Shown here in pieces: positions 15,531 to 22,454 of a DNA stretch of 22,454 nt. The translations under genes and the position numbers were made by a program. Below the pieces are notes generated by a model. That model had not been told where the DNA came from. It was given only the letters and a program-made list of their open reading frames with translations, and did no database searches. The stretch comes from WHSP01 sp964424945. GTDB taxonomy: Bacteria; Gemmatimonadota; Gemmatimonadetes; Longimicrobiales; Longimicrobiaceae. The stretch spans positions 1-22,454 of the forward strand of contig CAYRLB010000040.1 in assembly GCA_964424945.1 (NCBI GenBank), read 5' to 3'. Each line of letters opens with the position of its first letter. The first letter of the stretch is position 1.

Positions 15531-16169
15531 ATGATGAGACTGACGGCAGGGATCCTTCTCACGGCTGTTGTCGCGGCGTGCGCCAGTGGCGGCGATACCG
15601 AACCGGACGCCACGAGCGCGGGAGATATGGCGGCCGCCACGCCGGCGGCGGTCGGGACTTCGAATCTGGCATGCGAGCCTGTCGACCGGATGCCGGTTGA
15701 GGGGCGCCCGAGCGCATACGACTCCACGCTGATCGACCTCGGTGACAGCCAGGCGAAGCTCTGTTATGGCCGCCCTTCGATGAACGGCCGCGAGATCTTC
15801 GGCGGGCTCGTTCCCTACGACACGATCTGGCGCACCGGCGCAAACGAGGCGACGACCCTTCATCTCCCCGTCGCCGCTGAGATCGCGGGCATCCAGGTCG
15901 AGCCGGGATCGTACTCGATCTACACCGTCCCAGGCCGTGACGAGTGGACGGTGATCGTCAATCGGTCGATCTCGCAGTGGGGAATCGAATCGGCCTACAC
16001 GCCGGAGGTGCGGGCCGAAGAGGTGGCGCGGGCACAGGTCCCCGCCGAAACCACGGCAAGCCCGGTCGAGACTTTCGTGATCACGGCGGAGGGCACCGGT
16101 GGGGACGCCGCGGATCTCGTGCTCGAGTGGGAAAACACGCGGGTGCGGATACCGATCCGTCGGATCTGA
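15531..16169 (+). CDS. DUF2911 family lipoprotein
   Basis: The 212-residue protein starts with a lipoprotein signal (MMRLTAGILLTAVVAAC, C17 lipidated). A Thr/Ala/Gly-rich linker follows, then the DUF2911 core at about 75-150: CYGRPSMNGREIFGGLVPY, DTIWRTGANEATTL, EPGSYSIYTVPG and EWTVIVN. The rest, to residue 212, is beta-rich. The family is common in Bacteroidota and Gemmatimonadota and has no established function; an envelope location is inferred. GGAG about eight bases upstream and the promoter candidate at 15472-15500 support the start. A long hairpin lies between its stop and ettA. Confidence 0.9.
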   Translation: MMRLTAGILLTAVVAACASGGDTEPDATSAGDMAAATPAAVGTSNLACEPVDRMPVEGRPSAYDSTLIDLGDSQAKLCYGRPSMNGREIFGGLVPYDTIWRTGANEATTLHLPVAAEIAGIQVEPGSYSIYTVPGRDEWTVIVNRSISQWGIESAYTPEVRAEEVARAQVPAETTASPVETFVITAEGTGGDAADLVLEWENTRVRIPIRRI

Positions 16170-16194
16170 GTCCATACGGTTCGGCAGGAATGGT

Positions 16195-16234
16195 CCGCTG
16201 GTCCCGTCAGCCGATCGGCTGGGCTGACCAGCGG
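16195..16234. promoter_or_regulatory. 40-nt nested hairpin upstream of ettA
   Basis: Outer arms CCGCTGGTC (16195-16203) and GACCAGCGG (16226-16234) enclose the perfect 14-base palindrome CAGCCGATCGGCTG (16208-16221), with 4-nt internal loops on each side. It starts 26 nt after the DUF2911 stop and ends 29 nt before the ettA ATG. It has no T-run, so it may be a leader structure or a protein-binding site rather than a simple terminator. Confidence 0.6.
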
Positions 16235-16263
16235 GCGAACGACTTCAACTCTCGGTAACACTG

Positions 16264-17952
16264 ATGGCTGCAGATACAAGTTCTTTCATCTACGTGATGA
16301 AGGCGCTCACGAAGGTTGTGCCTCCCAACCGGATCATCCTCAAGGATATCTGGCTCTCCTTCTATCCCGGCGCCAAAATCGGCGTCGTGGGGGCCAATGG
16401 GTCCGGGAAGAGCTCGCTGCTCAAGATCATGGCGGGGCTCGATTCCGACTTCAACGGGGAGGCCTGGGCGGCCGCGGGCACGCGGATCGGATATCTGCCG
16501 CAGGAGCCGGCCCTCGACCCGGCGCTGGACGTCCGGGGAAATGTCGAGGAAGCTGTGAAGCACCAGCGCGACCTTCTTCGGCGATTCGAAGAGGTGAACA
16601 TGAAGTTCGGCGAGGTCACCTCCGACGACGAGATGAACGCGCTCATCGAGGAGCAGGCAGCGCTGCAGGACCAGATCGATGCGGGCAATCTCTGGGACCT
16701 CGATCGGAAGATCGAAGTGGCGATGGATGCGCTCCGTCTCCCTCCGTCGGACGCCCGGGTGGAGCTTCTGTCGGGCGGAGAGAAGCGCCGCGTCGCACTC
16801 TGCCGGGTGCTTCTCGAGGAGCCGGACATGCTTCTTCTTGACGAGCCTACCAACCACCTCGATGCCGAGTCGGTGGCGTGGCTGGAGCACCATCTCGCTG
16901 AATTCCCCGGGACAATCGTGGCGATCACACACGATCGCTACTTCCTGGATAACGTCGCGGAATGGATTCTCGAGCTGGACCGCGGCGAAGGACACCCGTA
17001 CAAGGGCAACTACACCTCCTGGCTCGAACAGAAGCAGGAGCGGCTGCGCAAAGAGGAGAAGCAGGCCTCTGCCCGCCAGAAGACGCTCGATCGGGAGCTG
17101 GAATGGGTTCGGATGGCGCCCCGCGCGCGGCAGGCCAAGAGCAAGGCGCGTCTCGGCGCGTACGAGCAGATGCTGAGCGAGGACCCGCGCGAGAAGCTGA
17201 ACCGTACCGAGATCGTCATCCCGAATGGTCCGCGTCTGGGTGACGAGGTGGTGGTCGCCGAGAACGTCTCCAAGGGCTTCGGTGACAACATCCTCTTCGA
17301 AGGGCTCGAGTTCCGTCTCCCTCGGGGCGGGATCGTCGGAGTGATCGGTCCTAACGGCGCCGGCAAGACGACCCTCTTCCGCATGATTGTCGGGCAGGAG
17401 AAGCCGGACGCCGGAACGCTCAAGGTTGGGCAGACAGTCGAGCTGGCGTACGTCGACCAGAGCCGCGATACGCTCGACGGCGAGAAGTCCGTCTACGATG
17501 AGATTTCCGGCGGCAGTGACAACATCAAGCTGGGCCGCGGTGAGGTGAACGCGCGGGCGTACTGCTCCTGGTTCGGCTTCAAGGGATCCGATCAGCAGAA
17601 GCTGGTGAAGGTCCTGTCCGGTGGTGAGCGCAACCGGGTGCATCTCGCGAAGACGCTTCAGAAGGGCGGCAACCTGATCCTTCTCGACGAACCGTCCAAC
17701 GACCTCGACGTTGATACGCTGCGCGCTCTGGAAGATGCGCTTCTGGAGTTCGCCGGGTGCGCCGTTGTGATTTCGCACGATCGCTGGTTCCTGGACCGTG
17801 TGGCGACGCACATTCTCGCCTTCGAGGGGGAGAGCAAGGTCGTCTTCTACGAGGGGAACTACCAGGAGTACGAGGTAGACCGGAAGCGGCGCCTGGGCGC
17901 CGCGGCGGATCAGCCGCACCGGATCAAGTATCGGAAGCTGGTGCGCGGGTAG
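16264..17952 (+). CDS. ettA: ABC-F translation factor EttA (energy-dependent translational throttle)
   Basis: The product has 562 residues, close to the 555 of E. coli EttA. It has two ATP-binding cassettes and no membrane segments. NBD1 has Walker A GANGSGKS (43-50), signature LSGGE (169-173) and Walker B LLLDEPTNHLD (190-200). The arm insertion lies between its Q-loop and signature (about 85-165). A charged helical linker (about 250-320, WLEQKQERLRKEEKQA...) is the P-site tRNA-interaction motif region of ABC-F proteins. NBD2 has GPNGAGKT (362-369), LSGGERNRVHLAK and ILLDEPSNDLD. The family binds the ribosomal E site and gates entry into elongation according to ATP/ADP state. The ribosome site before ATG 16264 is weak, and a 40-nt hairpin lies just upstream. 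A strong terminator follows. Confidence 0.96.
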   Translation: MAADTSSFIYVMKALTKVVPPNRIILKDIWLSFYPGAKIGVVGANGSGKSSLLKIMAGLDSDFNGEAWAAAGTRIGYLPQEPALDPALDVRGNVEEAVKHQRDLLRRFEEVNMKFGEVTSDDEMNALIEEQAALQDQIDAGNLWDLDRKIEVAMDALRLPPSDARVELLSGGEKRRVALCRVLLEEPDMLLLDEPTNHLDAESVAWLEHHLAEFPGTIVAITHDRYFLDNVAEWILELDRGEGHPYKGNYTSWLEQKQERLRKEEKQASARQKTLDRELEWVRMAPRARQAKSKARLGAYEQMLSEDPREKLNRTEIVIPNGPRLGDEVVVAENVSKGFGDNILFEGLEFRLPRGGIVGVIGPNGAGKTTLFRMIVGQEKPDAGTLKVGQTVELAYVDQSRDTLDGEKSVYDEISGGSDNIKLGRGEVNARAYCSWFGFKGSDQQKLVKVLSGGERNRVHLAKTLQKGGNLILLDEPSNDLDVDTLRALEDALLEFAGCAVVISHDRWFLDRVATHILAFEGESKVVFYEGNYQEYEVDRKRRLGAAADQPHRIKYRKLVRG

Positions 17953-17983
17953 GGCTTTTGGCTGCAGTGATCCGATAAAAAGG

Positions 17984-18019
17984 GAGCGCCTCTGGAGCCT
18001 TTCCGGAGGCGCTCTCTTC
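17984..18019 (+). terminator. Terminator after ettA
   Basis: A 13-bp stem (17984-17996 with 18002-18014, one G-U pair) closes a GCCTT loop and is followed by TCTTCAT. On the opposite strand the hairpin is followed by CCTTTTTATC, so it could also stop minus-strand transcription. Confidence 0.85.
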
Positions 18020-18086
18020 ATCAGGCGTTCCGGTTGCCCTGAGAAGTCAGTTGGCCGTTCTGGCAGCCAATCTCGAGCAGTCCACC

Positions 18087-18107
18087 TAATAGCTGACAGC
18101 TGACAGC
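18087..18107. repeat. Short heptanucleotide repeat, three units
   Basis: TAATAGC, TGACAGC and TGACAGC lie in tandem in the gap between the ettA terminator and the alpha/beta hydrolase gene. The unit matches those at 10307-10369 and 19160-19180. Confidence 0.7.
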
Positions 18108-18144
18108 CCTTTGCCAGGCCGCCTTCTTGCCTTGCCGAAGCCAT

Positions 18145-18906
18145 ATGGCGACTCGAGGCAAGCTGATCCACGATATCCAGGCCGAGCGGGCGATCGCGGG
18201 CGGTCGGGAGATTCAGTTCACCTACCGGACCGACAATCATCCGCCGGTCCCGGCCGTGCTGCTGCTACCGGAAGCTTCCGTCTCCCCTGTTCCCGGCGCC
18301 GTGCTCGTGCACGGTTACTCTTCCGGGAAGGAAGACGTATCGCATACGATCGGAAGGACACTCCTCTCACGTGGGATCGCCAGTCTGGCGATCGATCTTC
18401 CCTTGCACGGCAGCCGCTCCGATCCCGTCCAGCGCCAGTCTTCCCGCAACCCTCTTGAGATGGTCTCCCTGTGGAAGGAAGCACTCCGCGATGTGCGGCT
18501 CGCGCTTCGCTACATGGCCGCGCGCTCCGAGATCGATCGGGATCAGCTCGCGCTGGTCGGCTACTCGATGGGGTCGTTTCTATCCGCAGCGATCGCGGGA
18601 GAGGATCGCTCCGTGCGCGCGCTGATTGTTGCCGCTGGAGGCGACCTGCCCGAAGGGACCCCCTTCGCCACTATCGCGCGCATGGTCGCCGATCCCATCC
18701 GAGCAATAAAGAAGCTGAATGGACGTCCGCTGCTCGTAATCCACGGCCGGAACGACCGCACAGTGAAGCCGGACCAGGCTCAGCGCCTGTACGACGCGGC
18801 CGGGGATCCGAAGCAGATCATCTGGTATGACTCCGGACACCGGCTACCCAAAGAGGCAGCCGAAGCAGCCGCGACGTGGCTCGAGAAGCAGTTGAGCAGC
18901 GGCTAA
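18145..18906 (+). CDS. Alpha/beta hydrolase (serine esterase/peptidase-like)
   Basis: The product has 253 residues. The order strand-nucleophile-acid-histidine of the alpha/beta hydrolase fold is visible: VLVHGYSSGKED (oxyanion region, about 53-64), S141 in GYSMG, D204 in HGRNDRTV and H232 in DSGHRLP. It resembles dienelactone hydrolase or YqiA/prolyl-oligopeptidase-like members; the substrate is unknown. No signal peptide is seen, so it is probably cytoplasmic. ATG 18145 is preferred, but the ribosome site is weak and an in-frame TTG at 18127 is possible. It has its own intergenic region after the ettA terminator and lies convergent to the pyruvate dehydrogenase operon. Confidence 0.9.
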   Translation: MATRGKLIHDIQAERAIAGGREIQFTYRTDNHPPVPAVLLLPEASVSPVPGAVLVHGYSSGKEDVSHTIGRTLLSRGIASLAIDLPLHGSRSDPVQRQSSRNPLEMVSLWKEALRDVRLALRYMAARSEIDRDQLALVGYSMGSFLSAAIAGEDRSVRALIVAAGGDLPEGTPFATIARMVADPIRAIKKLNGRPLLVIHGRNDRTVKPDQAQRLYDAAGDPKQIIWYDSGHRLPKEAAEAAATWLEKQLSSG

Positions 18907-19106
18907 CGAGATGGGAGCAATCACGGGCCGTGCTCGTGCAGACAGGTCGCCTGCTCAGTAGACAGATGGCGAACAAAGGATCCCTGCTGACCGCCCCCTC
19001 AGCCGCAGTTGCGACCACTTCCTCAGCTCCAGCCGGAGCAGTCTTCCGATCTCATCAAGCCCAGCCTCGAAGACCATAGATTCATGGCCCAGGCCACGAT
19101 CTCCGC

Positions 19107-19144
19107 CAAAAGAAAAGGCCCCCGGAGATCACTCCGGAGGCCTT
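19107..19144 (-). terminator. Terminator of the pyruvate dehydrogenase operon
   Basis: Arms 19115-19126 and 19133-19144 pair over 12 bp with one mismatch around GATCAC. On the minus strand the hairpin runs into a T-rich tail (TTTTCTTTT). It lies 45 nt beyond the stop of the E2 gene. Confidence 0.88.
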
Positions 19145-19152
19145 CCAAAAGC

Positions 19153-19188
19153 CGTAAGCTGACAGCTGATAGCTGATAGCAGTCAGCT
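19153..19188. repeat. Heptanucleotide repeat with hairpin, beside the E2 stop
   Basis: TGACAGC, TGATAGC and TGATAGC (19160-19180) are in tandem, preceded by a decayed unit. AGCTGAC (19157-19163) and GTCAGCT (19182-19188) form a 7-bp inverted repeat around the array. The element touches the E2 stop codon at 19189. Confidence 0.75.
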
Positions 19189-20523
19189 CTACGCCACCAT
19201 CATCATCGGGTCTTCCAGGTTGCTCTTCAGCGTCTGGAGGAACTGGGCGCCCGTCGCCCCGTCGATCACCCGATGGTCACAGGAGAGCGTCATCCGCATG
19301 CGCGGCTGTACCTTCATCTCGCCATCCACCGCGACGACCTTGTCCTCGACCGCGCCGACCGCAAGGATCGCAGCCTCAGGCGGGTTGATGACAGCGGTGA
19401 ACTCGCTGATCCCGAACATCCCAAGGTTGGAGATCGAGAAGGTGCCGCCCGTGTACTCTTCCGGCTTCAGCTTCTTCTCGCGTGCCCGGCCAGCCAGCTC
19501 CTTCACCTCGGAAGCGATCTCAGCGATGCCCTTCCGATCCGCGTTGCGGATCACCGGCGTGATCAGCCCCTCGTCGACCGCAACTGCAACCCCGATGTGC
19601 ACCACGTCGTACTGCCGGATCGCCTCGCCCGTCCAGGCCGAGTTCACCCACGGATGCTTCCTCAGCGCCGCCGCGACCGCCTTGATGACGAGGTCGTTTG
19701 GAGAGGTCTTGATCCCCTCCTTCGCGAAGCGATCGTTGACCTTCTTCCGGAAGGCCATCGCCTCGGTCATATCGACCTCGACGGTGAGGAAGAAGTGCGG
19801 GATCGGCCCGATAGACTGGCTGAGCCGCTTCGCGATCGTCTTCCGCATCTGGCTGAGCGGGATATCGCGGTATGCGATGCCCTCCGATGCCGCTGCCGCC
19901 GCGAACGCCGGCTCTTCGGCAGCTTCCGCCGCCTGATCCTGAGCGCCGGCCGCCGCTCCGCCCTCGATCGCCGCTTCTACGTCACGCTTCACGATCCGGC
20001 CGCCAGGTCCGCTGCCCCGCACCCCGCTGAGCTCGATGCCACTCTCTTCAGCGATGCGTCGGGCGACCGGGGATGCGCGCAGACGCCCGCCCTCCCCCTC
20101 GGATCCGCCCTGCTCAGCCGACGCTCCGGCCGCGACCTTCTGCTCCGCCGCACCCGCAGCAGCGACACCCTCCGGCTTCGGCGCCACCGACGCCTCCGCA
20201 ACCGCGTTTTCCGGCGACGGCGCTGCCTCACTCGCGGGCTCCGCCTGCGCCTCAGCGCCACCGACGATCGAGCCGATGTCCTCGTCTGCCGAGCCGATCA
20301 CGGCGATCACCGTACCCACGGCCGTCGTGCCGCCATCGGCGAGCAGATGCTTCCGCATCACGCCCGAGCCACGGGCCACCAGCTCCATGGTCGCCTTGTC
20401 CGTCTCGACTTCGGCCAGGATGTCGCCTTCCTTGACCTCGTCCCCTTCCTTCTTCAGCCAGGAGATCAGCGTTCCCTCCTCCATCGTGGGAGAGAGCGCC
20501 TCCATGTAAACCTTGGTAGCCAC
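19189..20523 (-). CDS. pdhC: Pyruvate dehydrogenase E2, dihydrolipoamide acetyltransferase
   Basis: The 444-residue E2 core protein transfers the acetyl group from lipoyl-lysine to CoA. Residues 1-76 are a single lipoyl domain with K43 in ETDKATM as the lipoylation site. An Ala/Glu/Pro-rich mobile linker spans about 84-147. The peripheral subunit-binding domain spans about 149-183 (RASPVARRIAEESGIEL...GGRIVKRDV). A second Ala-rich linker follows, and the catalytic domain runs from about 216 to the end, with H417 and D421 in the active-site motif DHRVIDG. The start is GTG 20523, with AAGGA six bases upstream. The gene is last in the minus-strand order E1-alpha, E1-beta, E2 and is followed by a terminator. 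The match to the neighbouring E1 genes argues for pyruvate, although a branched-chain 2-oxoacid complex cannot be fully excluded. Confidence 0.95.
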   Translation of the reverse strand: MATKVYMEALSPTMEEGTLISWLKKEGDEVKEGDILAEVETDKATMELVARGSGVMRKHLLADGGTTAVGTVIAVIGSADEDIGSIVGGAEAQAEPASEAAPSPENAVAEASVAPKPEGVAAAGAAEQKVAAGASAEQGGSEGEGGRLRASPVARRIAEESGIELSGVRGSGPGGRIVKRDVEAAIEGGAAAGAQDQAAEAAEEPAFAAAAASEGIAYRDIPLSQMRKTIAKRLSQSIGPIPHFFLTVEVDMTEAMAFRKKVNDRFAKEGIKTSPNDLVIKAVAAALRKHPWVNSAWTGEAIRQYDVVHIGVAVAVDEGLITPVIRNADRKGIAEIASEVKELAGRAREKKLKPEEYTGGTFSISNLGMFGISEFTAVINPPEAAILAVGAVEDKVVAVDGEMKVQPRMRMTLSCDHRVIDGATGAQFLQTLKSNLEDPMMMVA

Positions 20524-20628
20524 GTGCTTTCCTTGGGTTGTGAGCGGTTGGCTCCGAAAAGGGCGATAGGGGCGCCGGGGTTTAAGCGGCTCGAAGCCTC
20601 TTCCCGGCAGCCCGTCGAACGCTGGTCT

Positions 20629-21609
20629 TTACCGGTAAAGGACCCGGTTGACCTTTTCAATTACGAGGTCGACGTTCGGCTTGGCCGACTTCTCGAGCGC
20701 TTTCGCATAGGGCATCGGCACGTCCGCCTGCGTCACCCGGAGAATCGGCGCATCGAGATGGTCGAACGCCTCCTCCTGGATGATCGCCGCGACCGTCGAC
20801 GTGATGCCGCCATAGGGCCAGCCCTCCTCAACGAGAACGACCCGGTTCGTCTTCGCGACCGTCTTCAGGATCGAGTCCACGTCGAGGGGCCGGAGCGATC
20901 GGAGGTCGAGCACATCGGCGCTGATCCCATCCTTCTCGAGTCGCTTCGCCGCGTCGAGCGCAACGTGAATCATCTTCCCGTGCGTGATGATCGAGACGTC
21001 GCTTCCCTCGCGCTTCAGATCGGCGACGCCGAGCGGGACGATGAAATCGTCATCCTCAGGGACTTCACCCTTGAGGTTGTAGAGCATCTCCCCCTCGAAG
21101 ACGCAGACCGGATCGTCGTCGCGGATCGCCGCCTTCAGCAGCCCCTTCGCGTCGGCCGGCGTTCCCGGAGCAACGACCTTGATGCCCGGGAAGTGCGCGT
21201 ACATCGCTTCGAGTGCCTGCGAATGCTGCGCCGAAAGCTGAAGCGCCGCCCCGGACGGCCCCCGGAAGGTGACCGGGATCTTGAACTGGCCACCGCTCAT
21301 CGAGAGCATCTTGGCGGCCGAGTTGAAGACCTGGTCGGTCGCCAGGAAGGCGAAGTTGTATGTCATGAACTCGATGACAGGCCGCAGCCCCGTCATCGCC
21401 GCGCCGACCGCGAGCCCCGTGAAGCCGAGCTCGGTGATGGGCGTATCGACGACCCGCATGTCCCCGAACTGGTCGAGAAGCCCCTTCGATACCTTGTAGG
21501 CACCGTTGTAGACCCCGACTTCCTCACCCATCAGGAAGACATCGGGATCCCGTTCCATCTCTTCGGCGAGCGCCTGGTTGAGCGCGTCACGATATGTGAT
21601 GACAGCCAT
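20629..21609 (-). CDS. pdhB: Pyruvate dehydrogenase E1 component, beta subunit
   Basis: The 326-residue protein has the usual length for E1-beta. It starts MAVITYRDALNQALAEEMER and shows the conserved blocks FLMGEEVGVYNGAYKVSKGL, DTPITELGFTGLAVGAAM, FMTYNFAFLATDQV and GPSGAALQLSAQHSQ. The C-terminal transketolase-like domain contains DVLDLRSLRPLD and VLVEEGWPYGG. With E1-alpha it forms the alpha2-beta2 ThDP enzyme that decarboxylates pyruvate and acetylates lipoyl-E2. It lies about 100 nt from each neighbour in one operon. A 14-bp perfect palindrome, CTTTACCGGTAAAG (20627-20640), spans its stop codon. Confidence 0.96.
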   Translation of the reverse strand: MAVITYRDALNQALAEEMERDPDVFLMGEEVGVYNGAYKVSKGLLDQFGDMRVVDTPITELGFTGLAVGAAMTGLRPVIEFMTYNFAFLATDQVFNSAAKMLSMSGGQFKIPVTFRGPSGAALQLSAQHSQALEAMYAHFPGIKVVAPGTPADAKGLLKAAIRDDDPVCVFEGEMLYNLKGEVPEDDDFIVPLGVADLKREGSDVSIITHGKMIHVALDAAKRLEKDGISADVLDLRSLRPLDVDSILKTVAKTNRVVLVEEGWPYGGITSTVAAIIQEEAFDHLDAPILRVTQADVPMPYAKALEKSAKPNVDLVIEKVNRVLYR

Positions 21610-21635
21610 TCTTCGTCAGAGAGTTGAGTTCGGGT

Positions 21636-21679
21636 CGTGACGCGACGTCACGGCTCCCGCTGCTGCACACGCGCAGCGG
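21636..21679. other. Two hairpins between the E1-alpha and E1-beta genes
   Basis: CGTGACG/CGTCACG (21636-21652, 3-nt loop) and CCGCTGC/GCAGCGG (21657-21679, 9-nt loop) are perfect 7-bp inverted repeats side by side in the 100-nt gap. They could mark mRNA processing or partial termination within the operon; no T-run follows. Confidence 0.5.
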
Positions 21680-21709
21680 CAGGGGTCGCGTACCAGGCAG
21701 AGTCCGGGG

Positions 21710-22454
21710 TCAGCGGCGACCGTCAAAATAGAGCCGGCCCGCCACATCTTCGGAGGCATAAACGTCACGATACAGCTCGGGGAGCGAGGGCTCGGCCGAG
21801 CCATCGGCAAACTCCTGCGCCTCGAGTGAGATCTGCTTCACCTCTTCATCCATCTGCTCCAGCTCCTCCTGCGACAGCACCTCGAGATCTGCGAGCAGGT
21901 TGGCATAGATGCGGATCGGATCGTTCAGCTTCTCCTCCTCCACCTCTTCCTTGGTGCGATAGACACCATGGACGGGGTCGGACATCGAGTGCCCGACGAA
22001 GCGGTAGGTGCGGGCCTCGATGAGCGTGGGGCCGCCACCGGAGCGCGCACGATCGACGGCCTCGCGAACCACGCGATGCACATCCAGCACATCCATGCCA
22101 TCAGCGATCGCGGAGGGCATCGCGTACGCGCTGGCCTTCTGCGAGATGTCGTACAGCGAGGAGGCACGCTCCCACGCGGTTCCCATCCCGAAGCGGTTGT
22201 TCTCCACGATGACGACGAGCGGAAGCTGCCAGAGCGCGGCCATGTTCAGCGACTCGTGGAAGGCGCCCTGGTTGACCGCAGCCTCCCCCAGATAGCACTG
22301 GACGACTCGGTCTTCCTGACGATACTTGACCTTCCATGCCGCGCCGAGCGCCAGCGGAATCTGCCCCCCGACGATGCCATGCCCCCCGAGGAAGTTGTCC
22401 TCCTTCGAGAACATGTGCATCGAGCCGCCCTTGCCCTTCGAGCAGCCATCGATG
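21710..22454 (-). CDS. pdhA: Pyruvate dehydrogenase E1 component, alpha subunit (N-terminus beyond window)
   Basis: The frame is open to the window edge and shows the C-terminal 247 residues; the missing part should be roughly 90-130 residues. Visible blocks are GCSKGKGGSMHMF, GGHGIVGGQIPLALGAA, NQGAFHESLNMAALW, VVIVENNRFGMGT and YRFVGHSMSDP (activation loop). They define the ThDP-binding alpha subunit of 2-oxoacid dehydrogenases. The ThDP/Mg motif, usually GDG, reads GEA here (CYLGEAAVNQG) while the closing NN is intact. The first visible ATG, at 22420, is internal, since the conserved sequence continues upstream. This is the first visible gene of the operon, and its promoter lies outside the window. 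Confidence 0.95.
   Translation of the reverse strand, partial: IDGCSKGKGGSMHMFSKEDNFLGGHGIVGGQIPLALGAAWKVKYRQEDRVVQCYLGEAAVNQGAFHESLNMAALWQLPLVVIVENNRFGMGTAWERASSLYDISQKASAYAMPSAIADGMDVLDVHRVVREAVDRARSGGGPTLIEARTYRFVGHSMSDPVHGVYRTKEEVEEEKLNDPIRIYANLLADLEVLSQEELEQMDEEVKQISLEAQEFADGSAEPSLPELYRDVYASEDVAGRLYFDGRR

Noticed and set aside
16207..18240. Long antisense open frame (677 codons) across ettA
   Set aside because: It is opposite a clearly identified gene, runs through its terminator, has no recognisable domain, and such frames are expected in GC-rich DNA.
19273..21627. 784-codon plus-strand frame opposite pdhC and pdhB
   Set aside because: The minus strand holds unmistakable E2 and E1-beta genes; the frame is Arg/Asp-rich and without domains, typical of a codon-bias shadow.

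Overview
This 22.45 kb, high-GC window is ordinary bacterial chromosome with some accessory content. There is no rRNA, CRISPR array, insertion sequence or phage gene. The mix of genes suggests a diderm such as Gemmatimonadota or a neighbouring phylum: a DUF5715-type peptidase with LysM, lipoproteins of the DUF2911 and DUF5666 types, a lipoprotein serine hydrolase, a patatin, EttA, and an E1-alpha/E1-beta/E2 pyruvate dehydrogenase operon. This placement is inferred from gene content, not from a marker gene.

Layout. Positions 1-911 (minus) hold the start of an aldo/keto reductase cut by the window edge. A tRNA-Asn(GTT) gene (minus, 1200-1273) is followed by a strong hairpin. Positions 1696-6501 (plus) encode envelope proteins: a Slt70-like lytic transglycosylase, a secreted zinc DD-peptidase-like protein with a LysM domain, and a two-repeat DUF5666-like lipoprotein. 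Positions 6589-10226 (plus) hold the most unusual locus: a C39-like papain-fold peptidase overlapping by 46 nt a 928-residue protein that fuses a RimK-like ATP-grasp (with RLAN N-terminal domain) to a GCS2-type glutamate-cysteine ligase domain. It looks like a peptide-bond-making and peptide-cleaving pair with unknown substrate.

Positions 10307-13638 contain a nine-unit heptanucleotide array between convergent stops, a patatin-like phospholipase (minus), a divergent 12-TM MFS transporter, and a small protein made of seven 11-residue amphipathic repeats. Positions 13977-17952 (plus) encode a beta-lactamase-fold lipoprotein hydrolase, a DUF2911 lipoprotein and the ABC-F translation factor EttA, which is preceded by a 40-nt nested hairpin and followed by a clear terminator. 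Positions 18145-18906 encode an alpha/beta hydrolase. Positions 19189-22454 (minus) are the pyruvate dehydrogenase operon, read E1-alpha (cut by the window edge), E1-beta, E2, and ended by a terminator. No E3 gene is visible.

Three intergenic sites carry heptanucleotide repeats with the shared unit (C/T/G)GA(T/C)AGC. A separate PAKAGIQ-type palindromic repeat lies before the DUF2911 gene. The best candidates for undescribed biology are the peptidase/ATP-grasp-GCS2 pair, the 11-residue repeat protein and the heptamer repeat family.
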